A DNA stretch of 57,620 bases, taken from assembly GCA_020161245.1 (NCBI GenBank), contig JAIUOK010000030.1, positions 1-57,620 of the forward strand, read 5' to 3'. The DNA is from Actinomycetota bacterium. GTDB lineage: Bacteria > Actinomycetota > Actinomycetes > S36-B12 > CAIYMF01. The notes under the pieces are model-generated. The model was not told where the DNA came from, searched no databases, and worked only from the letters and a program-made list of their open reading frames with translations. Shown one piece after another: positions 48,656 through 56,048 of the stretch (positions are counted from its first letter, which is position 1; each line of letters starts with the position of its first letter). Both the position numbers and the translations under genes were made by a program.

Positions 48656-49329
48656 GGGTGCATCGGCCCCTCTGCGCGATCCCCCAGCAACGAGCGCCCG
48701 AGGGCGTACGCGCCTTGGAGATCCAGCCCTTCGTAGGTGACGTGTGCGAAGGGGAGCAGTGAGGCGCTGGCGTTGACAGCGACGTTGTTTGTGAACCGCT
48801 GGAAGAGTGGCACGTCGGAGGACGAGTCTCCGTACACGACGCAGCGGTCCTCCTCGAGGCCGAGAGCCGCCAGGAGGTCCTCCACGACGCTCACCTTGGT
48901 CTCGGGGACGAACACCTTGTCGGCGACTACCGGCTCCCCGATCTCGACACCGGCTCCGAAGGGGTAGTCCAGGCCCCACTCCCGCAGCCGCTGGACGAAG
49001 AAGTGCGGCGACAGGGACACCACGGCACTGCGTTCGCCCCGAAGACGGATGTCCGCGAGGACCTCGCGAAGCCCCTGGATCCAGACAGCTTTCTCGAACG
49101 TCTCGTCGACGTCCTCCGCTGTGAGCTCCGACCACAGCGGGATTAGCAGGTCGTAGAACTCCACGTGCCCGATCTCGCCGCGGCTCCACGCCTCCTCCAT
49201 CTCCTCCACTGAGGAGAGGTATCCGGCTCGGGCTGACAGATCCAGGCACGCAGAGCCGGCCAACAGGGTGCCATCCATGTCGAAGACGTGGAGTGCGCGA
49301 GCCTGCTGGCCGGTTACGTCGTCATTCAT
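48652..49329 (-). CDS. HAD-superfamily phosphatase, SerB-like
   Basis: 225 residues. HAD motif I is HVFDMDGTLLAGSACLDLSA, motif II is around SAVVSLSPHFF, and motif IV is VVYGDSSSDVPLF. The cap is helical (EEMEEAWSRGEIGHVEFYDL). It resembles phosphoserine-phosphatase-type HAD enzymes that act on small phosphorylated compounds. It sits between NAMPT and prs, 12 bases after NAMPT and overlapping prs. A nucleotide or sugar phosphate is a likely substrate, for example NMN to nicotinamide riboside or control of a phosphoribose intermediate, but this is unproven. Confidence 0.83.
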   Translation of the reverse strand: MNDDVTGQQARALHVFDMDGTLLAGSACLDLSARAGYLSSVEEMEEAWSRGEIGHVEFYDLLIPLWSELTAEDVDETFEKAVWIQGLREVLADIRLRGERSAVVSLSPHFFVQRLREWGLDYPFGAGVEIGEPVVADKVFVPETKVSVVEDLLAALGLEEDRCVVYGDSSSDVPLFQRFTNNVAVNASASLLPFAHVTYEGLDLQGAYALGRSLLGDRAEGPMHP

Positions 49330-49341
49330 CGGCTTACTTGC

Positions 49342-50796
49342 TCACTTTGCTCGGTTGAAGGAGTCGCGCATCTTCTGGACGTGGTCGAGGTAGTAGGACT
49401 CGGGGACGGGCTGCTCGCTGCGTGCGACGAGGTCGGTGAAGTCCCACTTCTTGAGCAGCTGGCCGTTGCGGAACACGGGGGTGAGCAGGTTCTCCTCGGG
49501 CGGGACGCTGTCGCGCAGGACGGTGGCGTACTCGCCGTCGCGGTGGACCAGTGCGAGGCGGCCCTTCTTGGAGGCCTTGAACCCCGAGCCGGTGGGGGAC
49601 TTGGCGATGTCGCGCCATTCGCCGTTGACCCGGACGGCGCTGGCCTTCTGGCCGAAGTTCATGGTGTCGCGGTTGTGGTGCTGGAGCAGGCCGCCGCCCA
49701 TGCCGAACACGGCGTTCTCGGTGGACAGGCCGCGGCGCTCCATCTCCATGAACACCTCGGGCAGGGAGTAGAAGGTGACGCCGTCGCCCTGGACCACGCG
49801 GACGAAGTTCGGCAGGACCTTGTAGCCCTTGCTGTTGGTGGTGTAGCCGAAGATGTCCATGAGCCACTCGGTGGTGTCCGAGGTGACCTGGACGACGTCG
49901 CCGGAGTCGGGGCGGATGCCCACCAGGCCGGGGAAGTTCTCGACCATCTCCTTGAGCTCGCCGCCGATGATGTGCTTGACGGCGTGCTCGTGGTCGTAGG
50001 TGTCGGTGAGCAGCAGCGCGACGCCGTTGTCCTTGTAGGTCTCGAGCATGTTGCGCATCGCGGCGGCCTCGTGCTCCTGGCCCCAGGCGCAGAAGCCGGC
50101 GTGCTCGGAGTTCGGCCCGGAGTTGGAGACCTTCTGCGCGTTGTAGTACTTCTTCGCCGCGAGGATGCCCGGCACGGTGTCGCTCTGGTCGAAGTTCACC
50201 AGGTGCGCCAGGCCGCCCAGCGCCGCGGACTGCTGCGAGCTCACGCCGCGCGCGCCGTAGTCGTGCAGCATGTAGCGCAGCAGCTGGGGGTTGTCCGAGG
50301 TCTTCTCCAGCGCCTCGCGGATGACCTGCTTGGACAGCCACGAGATCGAGCCGATCGTCGTCGGGTACCACACCGCGCGCAGCAGCGCGGTCTCGAAGAA
50401 GCTCGTCGCCCAGAAGTACTTCGGATCGGTGTTGATCAGCTGAACCAGCACGTTGCGCGGCGGCAGCACCGTGCCCTCCGGCACCGCCTCGATCTCCACC
50501 GGCAGGAACCCGCCGTGGTCGTTGAGGATCCCCATCCAGTTGTCGCGGTTGAAGTGCATCCCCTGCTCGCGGACGATGAACTCCGCCTCGTCGATGTCCT
50601 CGAGGGTGATCGGGTGCATCAGGTACTCGCGGATGAACGCCTGCAGCCCGACGAACATCGTCGACGGGAACTCCCCGCCACGGGACTCGATGTAGCTCGA
50701 CACGTACTCCGTGCCCGGCGGGTACAGCGAGTAGTGGCAGTGCTTGTAGTTGTCCGTGTTGATGATGATGTTGTCGAACGCAGAGCTCCGGCCCAT
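49342..50796 (-). CDS. nadV: Nicotinamide phosphoribosyltransferase (NAMPT/NadV)
   Basis: 484 residues, like animal and phage NAMPT. It joins nicotinamide and PRPP to form NMN, the first salvage step to NAD. Family blocks include NIIINTDNYKHCHYSLYPPG, ESRGGEFPSTMFVGLQAF, DYGARGVSSQQSAALGGLAH, EHAGFCAWGQEHEA, the catalytic His block DTYDHEHAVKHIIGG and the PRPP-site motif GIRPDSGDVV. ATG 50796 was chosen because GGGAGGTG lies eight bases upstream. Two LacI-type boxes precede it, one inside the predicted promoter. It is the first gene of NAMPT-HAD-prs. Confidence 0.95.
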   Translation of the reverse strand: MGRSSAFDNIIINTDNYKHCHYSLYPPGTEYVSSYIESRGGEFPSTMFVGLQAFIREYLMHPITLEDIDEAEFIVREQGMHFNRDNWMGILNDHGGFLPVEIEAVPEGTVLPPRNVLVQLINTDPKYFWATSFFETALLRAVWYPTTIGSISWLSKQVIREALEKTSDNPQLLRYMLHDYGARGVSSQQSAALGGLAHLVNFDQSDTVPGILAAKKYYNAQKVSNSGPNSEHAGFCAWGQEHEAAAMRNMLETYKDNGVALLLTDTYDHEHAVKHIIGGELKEMVENFPGLVGIRPDSGDVVQVTSDTTEWLMDIFGYTTNSKGYKVLPNFVRVVQGDGVTFYSLPEVFMEMERRGLSTENAVFGMGGGLLQHHNRDTMNFGQKASAVRVNGEWRDIAKSPTGSGFKASKKGRLALVHRDGEYATVLRDSVPPEENLLTPVFRNGQLLKKWDFTDLVARSEQPVPESYYLDHVQKMRDSFNRAK

Positions 50797-50815
50797 GACG
50801 CGGGCACCTCCCAAG

Positions 50816-50829
50816 TCGAGACGTTTCTA
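50816..50829 (-). promoter_or_regulatory. LacI-type operator box in the NAMPT leader
   Basis: Minus-strand TAGAAACGTCTCGA shares the TAGAAACGTATCTA consensus of the other three boxes in this cluster. It lies about 20 bases before the NAMPT start, downstream of the predicted promoter. Confidence 0.6.
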
Positions 50830-50903
50830 CTCGGACCCAGGGTGCGGAATCGCTTACAGCGGGTAGGGGCCAGAGCGAGATGCAGTCCTGCTATACGGAG
50901 CCA

Positions 50904-50932
50904 ACTATTAACGGTTCTACTCCCCCCGTCAA
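50904..50932 (-). promoter_or_regulatory. NAMPT operon promoter with internal LacI-type box
   Basis: On the minus strand TTGACG (50932-50927) is followed after 17 bases by AATAGT (50909-50904), a plausible sigma-70 promoter. The box TAGAACCGTTAATA (50919-50906) fills the spacer and covers the -10, so a bound repressor would block RNA polymerase. Confidence 0.65.
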
Positions 50933-51009
50933 TACTTTGTCGCCACATTGCCACGAACCGGCCTCGGGCTCCTGCGAAGCGGCCCGCGGCACCGGCGGCC
51001 GGGCGGCCG

Positions 51010-52050
51010 CTAGGCGCGGGGCGGCTGGACGGAGTCGCGCACCATGAGCTCGACCGGGAGCGGCTCGTAGTCCGGCGGCTTCGCCTCCGGGTTCTCCAGC
51101 AGGGTGAAGAGCAGCTCTGCAGCGCGGGCGCCCATGTCATGGGCCGGCTGGCGGACGGTCGTGAGCCTCGGCGTGAGCGATCGGGCGAACGGCACGTCGT
51201 CGAATCCGACGACGCTGACGTCCTCGGGCACCCGCAGCGACCGGGAGCGGAGGTACTCGATGGCGCCCACCGCCATCAGGTCGTTGGCGCAGACGAGCGC
51301 CGTGATGGGCTTCTTGGAGGTGGACCGCTTCATGAGCAGGCGAGCCGCCTCGAACCCCGACTCCTGCCGGTAGTCGCCGACCTCCACCGGGATCGAGTCC
51401 GGCTCGATGCCGCCCGATGCGAAAGCCTCCCGATAGCCCGCGAGCCGCTGATGCGAGGACCACAACGTCGAGGGCCCGGCGATGATGCCCACCTGTCGAT
51501 GGCCCATCGACAGCACATGCGCGGCCACGGCACGCGCGCCGGAGTGGTTGTCGGAGACGACCGCGGGGAGGCCGAAGCCGGGGAGCAGCTCATCGACGAG
51601 CACGACGGGCCCGAGGTCGGTCAGCTCCATGAGCGACCTCGGCACAGCCGAGGCGCCGGAGAGGAAGATGCACCCGGAGAGCCGCTGGCTGCGCAGGAGG
51701 CGCGTGGTCGTGAGCTCGGTCGAGCTGTTGCCCGCCACCTCGGGGGCGCACAGGACGACCAGGGCGTCCCGCTCCGACGAGTAGCGCTCGACACCCTCGG
51801 CGATCATTGCGAAGTATGGGTTCGTCAGGTCGGGGATGATGAGACCGACGGTCGGCGCGCTGCGCTGCCGCAGGCCGCGAGCCGCCTCGTTAGGCGTGTA
51901 GTTGAGCATCTTGACGGCCTGGAGAACCCGCTCGCGGCGCTCCCGGCTGACGGGGCCGGTGCCGTTCAGCACGTAGGAGACCGTGCTGACAGAGACGGAG
52001 GCGTGCCGGGCCACGTCCTTCATGGTGGGCCTGGTCCTGCTCTCGGCCAC
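51010..52050 (-). CDS. LacI-family transcriptional regulator
   Basis: 346 residues. The N-terminal HTH MKDVARHASVSVSTVSYVLN with hinge helix NEAARGLRQRSAPTVG is typical. The periplasmic-binding-protein-like effector domain follows, with VGLIIPDLTNPYFAMIAEGV, LVCANDLMAVGAIEYLRS and VSVVGFDDVPFARSLTPRLT. GTG 52050 or ATG 52023 can start it. It is encoded between the GATase-like gene and NAMPT in the same direction. The four similar palindromic boxes before NAMPT, the cupin operon and ribokinase are its probable sites, and the effector is probably a sugar or nucleoside-derived molecule. Confidence 0.92.
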   Translation of the reverse strand: MAESRTRPTMKDVARHASVSVSTVSYVLNGTGPVSRERRERVLQAVKMLNYTPNEAARGLRQRSAPTVGLIIPDLTNPYFAMIAEGVERYSSERDALVVLCAPEVAGNSSTELTTTRLLRSQRLSGCIFLSGASAVPRSLMELTDLGPVVLVDELLPGFGLPAVVSDNHSGARAVAAHVLSMGHRQVGIIAGPSTLWSSHQRLAGYREAFASGGIEPDSIPVEVGDYRQESGFEAARLLMKRSTSKKPITALVCANDLMAVGAIEYLRSRSLRVPEDVSVVGFDDVPFARSLTPRLTTVRQPAHDMGARAAELLFTLLENPEAKPPDYEPLPVELMVRDSVQPPRA

Positions 52051-52076
52051 GGTGAGCCTTCCGGAGTGAGGCGCTT

Positions 52077-52841
52077 CTAGGACTTGCCGGCCGCCCAGGT
52101 CAGCAGCGCGTCCCACAGCGGGCGGTACCCGGGCCACTCGAGGAACTCCGGGGGCGCCCAGTGCGGAGCGAGATCCGACGTGAAGACGGCCGAGCGGCCC
52201 GACTCTACCTGTCCCAGAACGACGAGCGGATCGTCCCCGACCCGAGCCACCACGTCCGTCCCCGGCTTCGGGGTCATGCGGTTGTACCCCAGGAGGTCCG
52301 GCCAGGGGCCGGGTGCCGCGGCCAGCAGCGGGTGCGACAGGTCGTCGAAGGACGGGGTCACACCCTCCGGCTTCTCCACGCGGTCGTCGGTCGGCATGAG
52401 CGTGCAGGGGAGCACGTCCGCCAAGGGGGACATCGCGTAGCGCCCCTTCCCGTCGATGCCGGTGAAGGTGAGGTATCCGCCGACCATGACGAGCCCGCCC
52501 CCGGCGCGGACGTAGTCGGCCAGGAGCTCCAGCCGGTTCACCGTCCGCTCGGACCTGAGGAACGTCTCGTCGCAGAGAAGGAAGGTGTTCGCGCCGACGT
52601 CGCTCACCACGACCACGTCGTAGGCGTCGAGCTCGGCCATCGTCGTCGGGAACCGCGACGAGACCTCGTGAGCGCGGACGTAGGTCACGTCGAATCCGCT
52701 CGCGTCCAGCGCCGCGAGGAAGACGCCGGCGCCCTCCTCGTATGACGTGTTGTGGAACTGGTCGAAGCCCTTCATATGGATCGTGTGCTTGATCCAGGAC
52801 TCCCCGACGACTAGGACCCGGAGACCCGCCGACATCCTCAC
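52077..52841 (-). CDS. GATase1-like protein (putative glutamine amidotransferase, PF07090 type)
   Basis: 254 residues. VLVVGESWIKHTIHMKGFDQ, the segment VVVVSDVGANTFLL and GGGLVMVGGYLTFTGIDGKG are typical of this class I glutamine-amidotransferase-like family, which lacks a proven activity and often accompanies sugar catabolic genes. No clear Cys nucleophile in a GxCxG elbow is seen; the elbow reads MVGGYLTF. GTG 52841 overlaps the preceding gene's stop (GTGA); ATG 52835 is an alternative. Part of the cupin-PNPOx-GATase operon. Confidence 0.8.
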   Translation of the reverse strand: MRMSAGLRVLVVGESWIKHTIHMKGFDQFHNTSYEEGAGVFLAALDASGFDVTYVRAHEVSSRFPTTMAELDAYDVVVVSDVGANTFLLCDETFLRSERTVNRLELLADYVRAGGGLVMVGGYLTFTGIDGKGRYAMSPLADVLPCTLMPTDDRVEKPEGVTPSFDDLSHPLLAAAPGPWPDLLGYNRMTPKPGTDVVARVGDDPLVVLGQVESGRSAVFTSDLAPHWAPPEFLEWPGYRPLWDALLTWAAGKS

Positions 52842-53353
52842 ACCAGCCGATCGCCGATGTGGGCGGGGAGGCTGCGCCTCTCCGGCGTGTCCGAGACGGT
52901 CGTCTCGCGCGAGTCCCACCCGATCAGCTTGTCGACGACGAGCTCGTAGTAGACCCGTCCGGCGAACTCGCCGAACTCGAAGTAGCGGTGGGCATAGGGG
53001 TGGCCCTCGTAGAAGTACTTGTCGAACATGAGGGCTTCCAGCTCGGAATGGACGGCCTCGTCTCTGTTGGCCTCGAGCCGCCCCAGGATCCGCACGCCCG
53101 CCACCGTCACGAACTCGTCGCCCGAGTCGACGAGGGCCGAGACCGGGCGGCCCGAGGTGCCGTTCTTGCCGTGCCGGCCGCCCGCGTCGAGCGGCAGGAA
53201 GATCCTCTGGTCGCGCACCACGAACCACAGGGGGGTCAGGTAGATGGAGCCGTCATCGTTGATGGTCGCGACGCGGATCGTCTCGGCGCGGGAGAGGTAG
53301 GCCCATCGCTTCTGCCCCTTGAGCGGGTTGGTCGTGCTGGCAGTGATCGCCAT
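52838..53353 (-). CDS. Pyridoxamine 5'-phosphate oxidase-like FMN protein
   Basis: 171 residues with the split-barrel pattern. RAETIRVATINDDGSIYLTP, WFVVRDQRIFLPLDAGGRHG, RPVSALVDSGDEFVTVAGVR and GRLEANRD are blocks of PNPOx-like flavin-binding proteins of the F420/FMN superfamily. It could be a small reductase; the true cofactor is unknown. ATG 53353 follows the cupin stop by five bases, and its end overlaps the GATase-like gene. Confidence 0.83.
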   Translation of the reverse strand: MAITASTTNPLKGQKRWAYLSRAETIRVATINDDGSIYLTPLWFVVRDQRIFLPLDAGGRHGKNGTSGRPVSALVDSGDEFVTVAGVRILGRLEANRDEAVHSELEALMFDKYFYEGHPYAHRYFEFGEFAGRVYYELVVDKLIGWDSRETTVSDTPERRSLPAHIGDRLV

Positions 53354-53358
53354 CGGGG

Positions 53359-53811
53359 TCAGCTCCTCTGCGCGCGGAGGGTCGCGCTGTAGTCGGGGAC
53401 TTCCACGAGCCCGTTGCGGTTGGACGGCCCGCTGGTCCAGTAGAACTTCATGCCGCCGGTGTCCTCGAGCTCGTAGATGAAACCTGCTGGCAGGAAGATG
53501 TGCTCCCCTGCCGTCGCCTCGAGGTAGATGACCCGGCCATCGGCGTCCTCGACCCGCAGACGCACCTTGCCCTCGAGGACGAAGTGCGACTCGTCGAAGC
53601 CCCACTGCTCCCAGCGGTAGGGCTTGTGGCCGGCCTCGGCGTAGCAGATGCCATGCCGGAAGTAGCGGGCGTCCTCGCCCTCCGCCGAGATGAAGATGTT
53701 GGTGTAGATCCCGTCGTTGAACTTCAGCCGCGGAGCGGCGTCCATCTGCTCGGGCGTCGTGACCCGCGGATACCGCTGCGCCATCGGCGCGGCGGGATCG
53801 TAGTCGCTCAT
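53359..53811 (-). CDS. Cupin-domain protein
   Basis: 150 residues. A single small cupin barrel: ARYFRHGICYAEAGHKPYRW, DESHFVLEGKVRLRVEDADG, then EATAGEHIFLPAGFIYELED, with His/Glu candidate metal ligands. Cupins of this size include sugar isomerases and binding proteins. ATG 53811 has AGGAGACC upstream. It is the first gene of a three-gene operon driven by a near-consensus promoter overlapped by a LacI-type box. Confidence 0.85.
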   Translation of the reverse strand: MSDYDPAAPMAQRYPRVTTPEQMDAAPRLKFNDGIYTNIFISAEGEDARYFRHGICYAEAGHKPYRWEQWGFDESHFVLEGKVRLRVEDADGRVIYLEATAGEHIFLPAGFIYELEDTGGMKFYWTSGPSNRNGLVEVPDYSATLRAQRS

Positions 53812-53866
53812 GGAGGTCTCCTGATCGTTCAGCGCGAAGGGGCGCGCCCTGGACGGGATAATGGGG

Positions 53867-53903
53867 TAGATACGTTTATAGTACGCCGCGGGCGGGGTGT
53901 CAA
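53867..53903 (-). promoter_or_regulatory. Near-consensus promoter with LacI-type operator before the cupin operon
   Basis: Minus strand: TTGACA (53903-53898), 17-base spacer, TATAAA (53880-53875). The box TATAAACGTATCTA (53880-53867) overlaps the -10. This is the best promoter seen in the window and a textbook repression layout. Confidence 0.8.
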
Positions 53904-54844
53904 CCACGCCCGGCGAACGCGACGATGGCCTCGAAGTCCGGCATGCCGCCTCGAGCGCCGGGCTGCATCACCGACAGGCTGGCCGCAGCCACCGCGAGGG
54001 CGACCGCGTCCTGCATGCCGTCGCCCGCAGCCACCCGCGCGGCCAGGACGCCGTTGAAGGTGTCCCCCGCCCCCGTGGTGTCGATGGCCCTGACGGGCCG
54101 CGCGGGCACCACGACGAGCGGCTCGCCCGGCTGCGCCACCGCGACCCCCTCCGCGCCAAGGGTGACGACCACCGATGCCTGGGCGCGCTCGGCGAGCTCG
54201 GCCCACCTCTTCTCGCGGCTGCCCGATGCGTCTCCGCCGAGCAGCTCGAGGAGGACGTCGGCCTCGAACGCGTTCGGCGTGATCACGTCCGCGCTTCCGA
54301 GGCAGCGTGCCACAGCGGGGATCACCGGCGCGGGGTTCAGGATCACCGGAACTCCAGAGCGGAAAGCCGCATCGACGGCGGCGATGACGGCGCCCGGGGC
54401 GATCTCGGTGCTCACCAGCACGCACCCGGCAGTGCCGAGCCTCGCCTCCACGGTGCGGCCGACGTACTCCGGCGAGAGGTCCGCGTTGGCACCCAGGCCC
54501 ACGGCGATCTGGTTCTCGGCATGGAGATCGACCACGATCAGCGCCACACCGGTGGCCGAGTCGTCCAGGCTCGCGACGCCGCCGACATCGACGCCCTCAG
54601 CCGCCAGCTCGCGCAGCGTCGAGCGCCCTTGGTCATCGGCACCGACCGCGCCGACGAGCTCGGTCCGGGCGCCTGCCCGGGCGGCGGCCACCGCTGCGTT
54701 GGCACCCTTGCCCCCGCCGTGCCAGTTGACGCGCGGCCCGACCACGGTCTCCCCGGGGGCCGGCAGCCTCGGAGCTCGCACCACGGCGTCGACATTGAGC
54801 GCACCGATCACGACGACCGAGGGCTCGAGACGGTTCTCGGCCAC
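53900..54844 (-). CDS. rbsK: Ribokinase (PfkB family)
   Basis: 314 residues, typical for RbsK. Substrate-site blocks are VVVIGALNVDAVVRAPRLPA and WHGGGKGANAAVAAARAGA. ATP/anion-hole motif IDTTGAGDTFNGVLAARVAA contains the catalytic Asp. It phosphorylates ribose to ribose-5-phosphate. The start is GTG 54844. A LacI-type box lies 14 bases upstream. It lies between glpX and the cupin operon. Product ribose-5-phosphate would feed PRPP synthetase encoded downstream. Other PfkB sugars cannot be excluded, but the GGGKGANAA motif fits ribokinase. Confidence 0.9.
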   Translation of the reverse strand: MAENRLEPSVVVIGALNVDAVVRAPRLPAPGETVVGPRVNWHGGGKGANAAVAAARAGARTELVGAVGADDQGRSTLRELAAEGVDVGGVASLDDSATGVALIVVDLHAENQIAVGLGANADLSPEYVGRTVEARLGTAGCVLVSTEIAPGAVIAAVDAAFRSGVPVILNPAPVIPAVARCLGSADVITPNAFEADVLLELLGGDASGSREKRWAELAERAQASVVVTLGAEGVAVAQPGEPLVVVPARPVRAIDTTGAGDTFNGVLAARVAAGDGMQDAVALAVAAASLSVMQPGARGGMPDFEAIVAFAGRG

Positions 54845-54857
54845 GCCACTCCTCGAC

Positions 54858-54871
54858 TAGATACGTTTCAT
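54858..54871 (-). promoter_or_regulatory. LacI-type operator before ribokinase
   Basis: Minus-strand ATGAAACGTATCTA at 54871-54858 matches the box before the cupin operon at 12 of 14 positions. A weak promoter TTGCGG, 18 bases, TACGGT lies just upstream of it, so the box covers the transcription start region. Confidence 0.7.
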
Positions 54872-54913
54872 GCACCGTAGCGGCTGGCCCGCGGCCGCCG
54901 CAACGGCCCTGGG

Positions 54914-55909
54914 TCAGCTGGACACCCGGGGGCGCTGCGGATGACGGCTCTCGACCAGGTGGCGCCTCCCGGTCCTCGCGTCGGCGACGAGCGACTGCGT
55001 CACGTGGTCGCCGCCCTCGGACCGCACGCCCCGAAGGAGGGATCCCTCCGTGACGCCCGTGGCCACGAAGACGACGTCGTCCCCGGCCACCAGATCCTTC
55101 GCCGAGAGGACCTGGCCGCTCTCATAGCCCCTCGCCGCCATCCAGGTGCGCTCGGCGGAGGACTGCGGCCACAGGCGCCCTTGGAACACGCCGCCGAAGC
55201 ATCGAACGGCGGCGGCCGCAAGCACGCCCTCCGGCGAGCCGCCGGACCCCAGCAAGAGATCGACGCCGCTGCCCTCGGATACAGCCGCGATGGCGGCCGC
55301 GACGTCGCCGTCAGGGAGGAGGCGGACGCGGGCACCCGTCGCCCGGATCTCGGCGACGAGCTCGTCGTGCCGGGGTCGGTCCAGGACGGAGACACAGATC
55401 CCATGGGGATCGCGGCGCAGGACCTCGGCCAGACGGAAGATGTTCTCCCGCACGGGAAGACGCAGGTCCACGACGCCTGCCGCGGCCGGCCCGGCGGCCA
55501 GCTTCTGCATGTAGAAGACCGACGAGGCATCGAACATCGCGCCCCGCTCCGCAACCGCCAGTGCCGAGATCGCGTTGTCCAGCCCCAGGGCGGCCAAGCG
55601 GGTGCCGTCGACCGGGTCCACGGCGACATCGCAGGCAGTCCCCCATCCGGAGCCGACCCGCTCGCCGGTGAACAGCATGGGCGCGTCGTCCTTCTCGCCC
55701 TCTCCGATCACCACGGTCCCGTCGATCGCGAGGTCCGCAAGGGCTCGGCGCATCGCGGCGACAGCGGCCCCGTCGACGGCGTTCTTGTCTCCGCGGCCGA
55801 CCCACGCAGCGGCGGCGAGGGCGGCGGCCTGGGTGGATGAGGCGAGATCCGCACCCGAGGCCAGGGCCGGGCCCCGGGTCGCGGTCATCTCCGAGGTGGA
55901 CGCGCTCAT
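54914..55909 (-). CDS. glpX: Class II fructose-1,6-bisphosphatase (GlpX)
   Basis: 331 residues. Metal and substrate motifs: WVGRGDKNAVDGAAVAAMRR, VVIGEGEKDDAPML, CDVAVDPVDGTRLAALG and LLLGSGGSPEGVLAAAAVRC. It removes the 1-phosphate from fructose-1,6-bisphosphate in gluconeogenesis and may accept sedoheptulose bisphosphate. ATG 55909 has GGGAG upstream. It stands first in the minus-strand sugar region. Repeated TGCGCGAAAAC-type elements lie upstream. A second, housekeeping copy is likely elsewhere in an actinobacterial genome. Confidence 0.93.
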   Translation of the reverse strand: MSASTSEMTATRGPALASGADLASSTQAAALAAAAWVGRGDKNAVDGAAVAAMRRALADLAIDGTVVIGEGEKDDAPMLFTGERVGSGWGTACDVAVDPVDGTRLAALGLDNAISALAVAERGAMFDASSVFYMQKLAAGPAAAGVVDLRLPVRENIFRLAEVLRRDPHGICVSVLDRPRHDELVAEIRATGARVRLLPDGDVAAAIAAVSEGSGVDLLLGSGGSPEGVLAAAAVRCFGGVFQGRLWPQSSAERTWMAARGYESGQVLSAKDLVAGDDVVFVATGVTEGSLLRGVRSEGGDHVTQSLVADARTGRRHLVESRHPQRPRVSS

Positions 55910-55931
55910 AGAAACGACTCCCGTCCGATTC

Positions 55932-56009
55932 TTGCGCGTTTTCGCGCAATGCTTGCGCGAACTCGACCACTGCTGGAGCCTTGCCGTCAAGCCCGTGCGC
56001 GAAAACGGG
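55932..56009. promoter_or_regulatory. Operator-like repeats in the glpX upstream region
   Basis: TTGCGCG-TTTT-CGCGCAA (55932-55949) is a perfect dyad. Half-site TTGCGCGAA follows at 55953-55961, and TGCGCGAAAACGGG lies at 55996-56009. The shared core GCGCGAAAAC suggests sites for a DeoR- or LacI-type regulator different from the TAGAAACGTATCTA boxes. Confidence 0.5.
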
Positions 56010-56048
56010 ATACTGCAGCTCGAGGGTCCCCGCCCCAGAGGAGGCACC

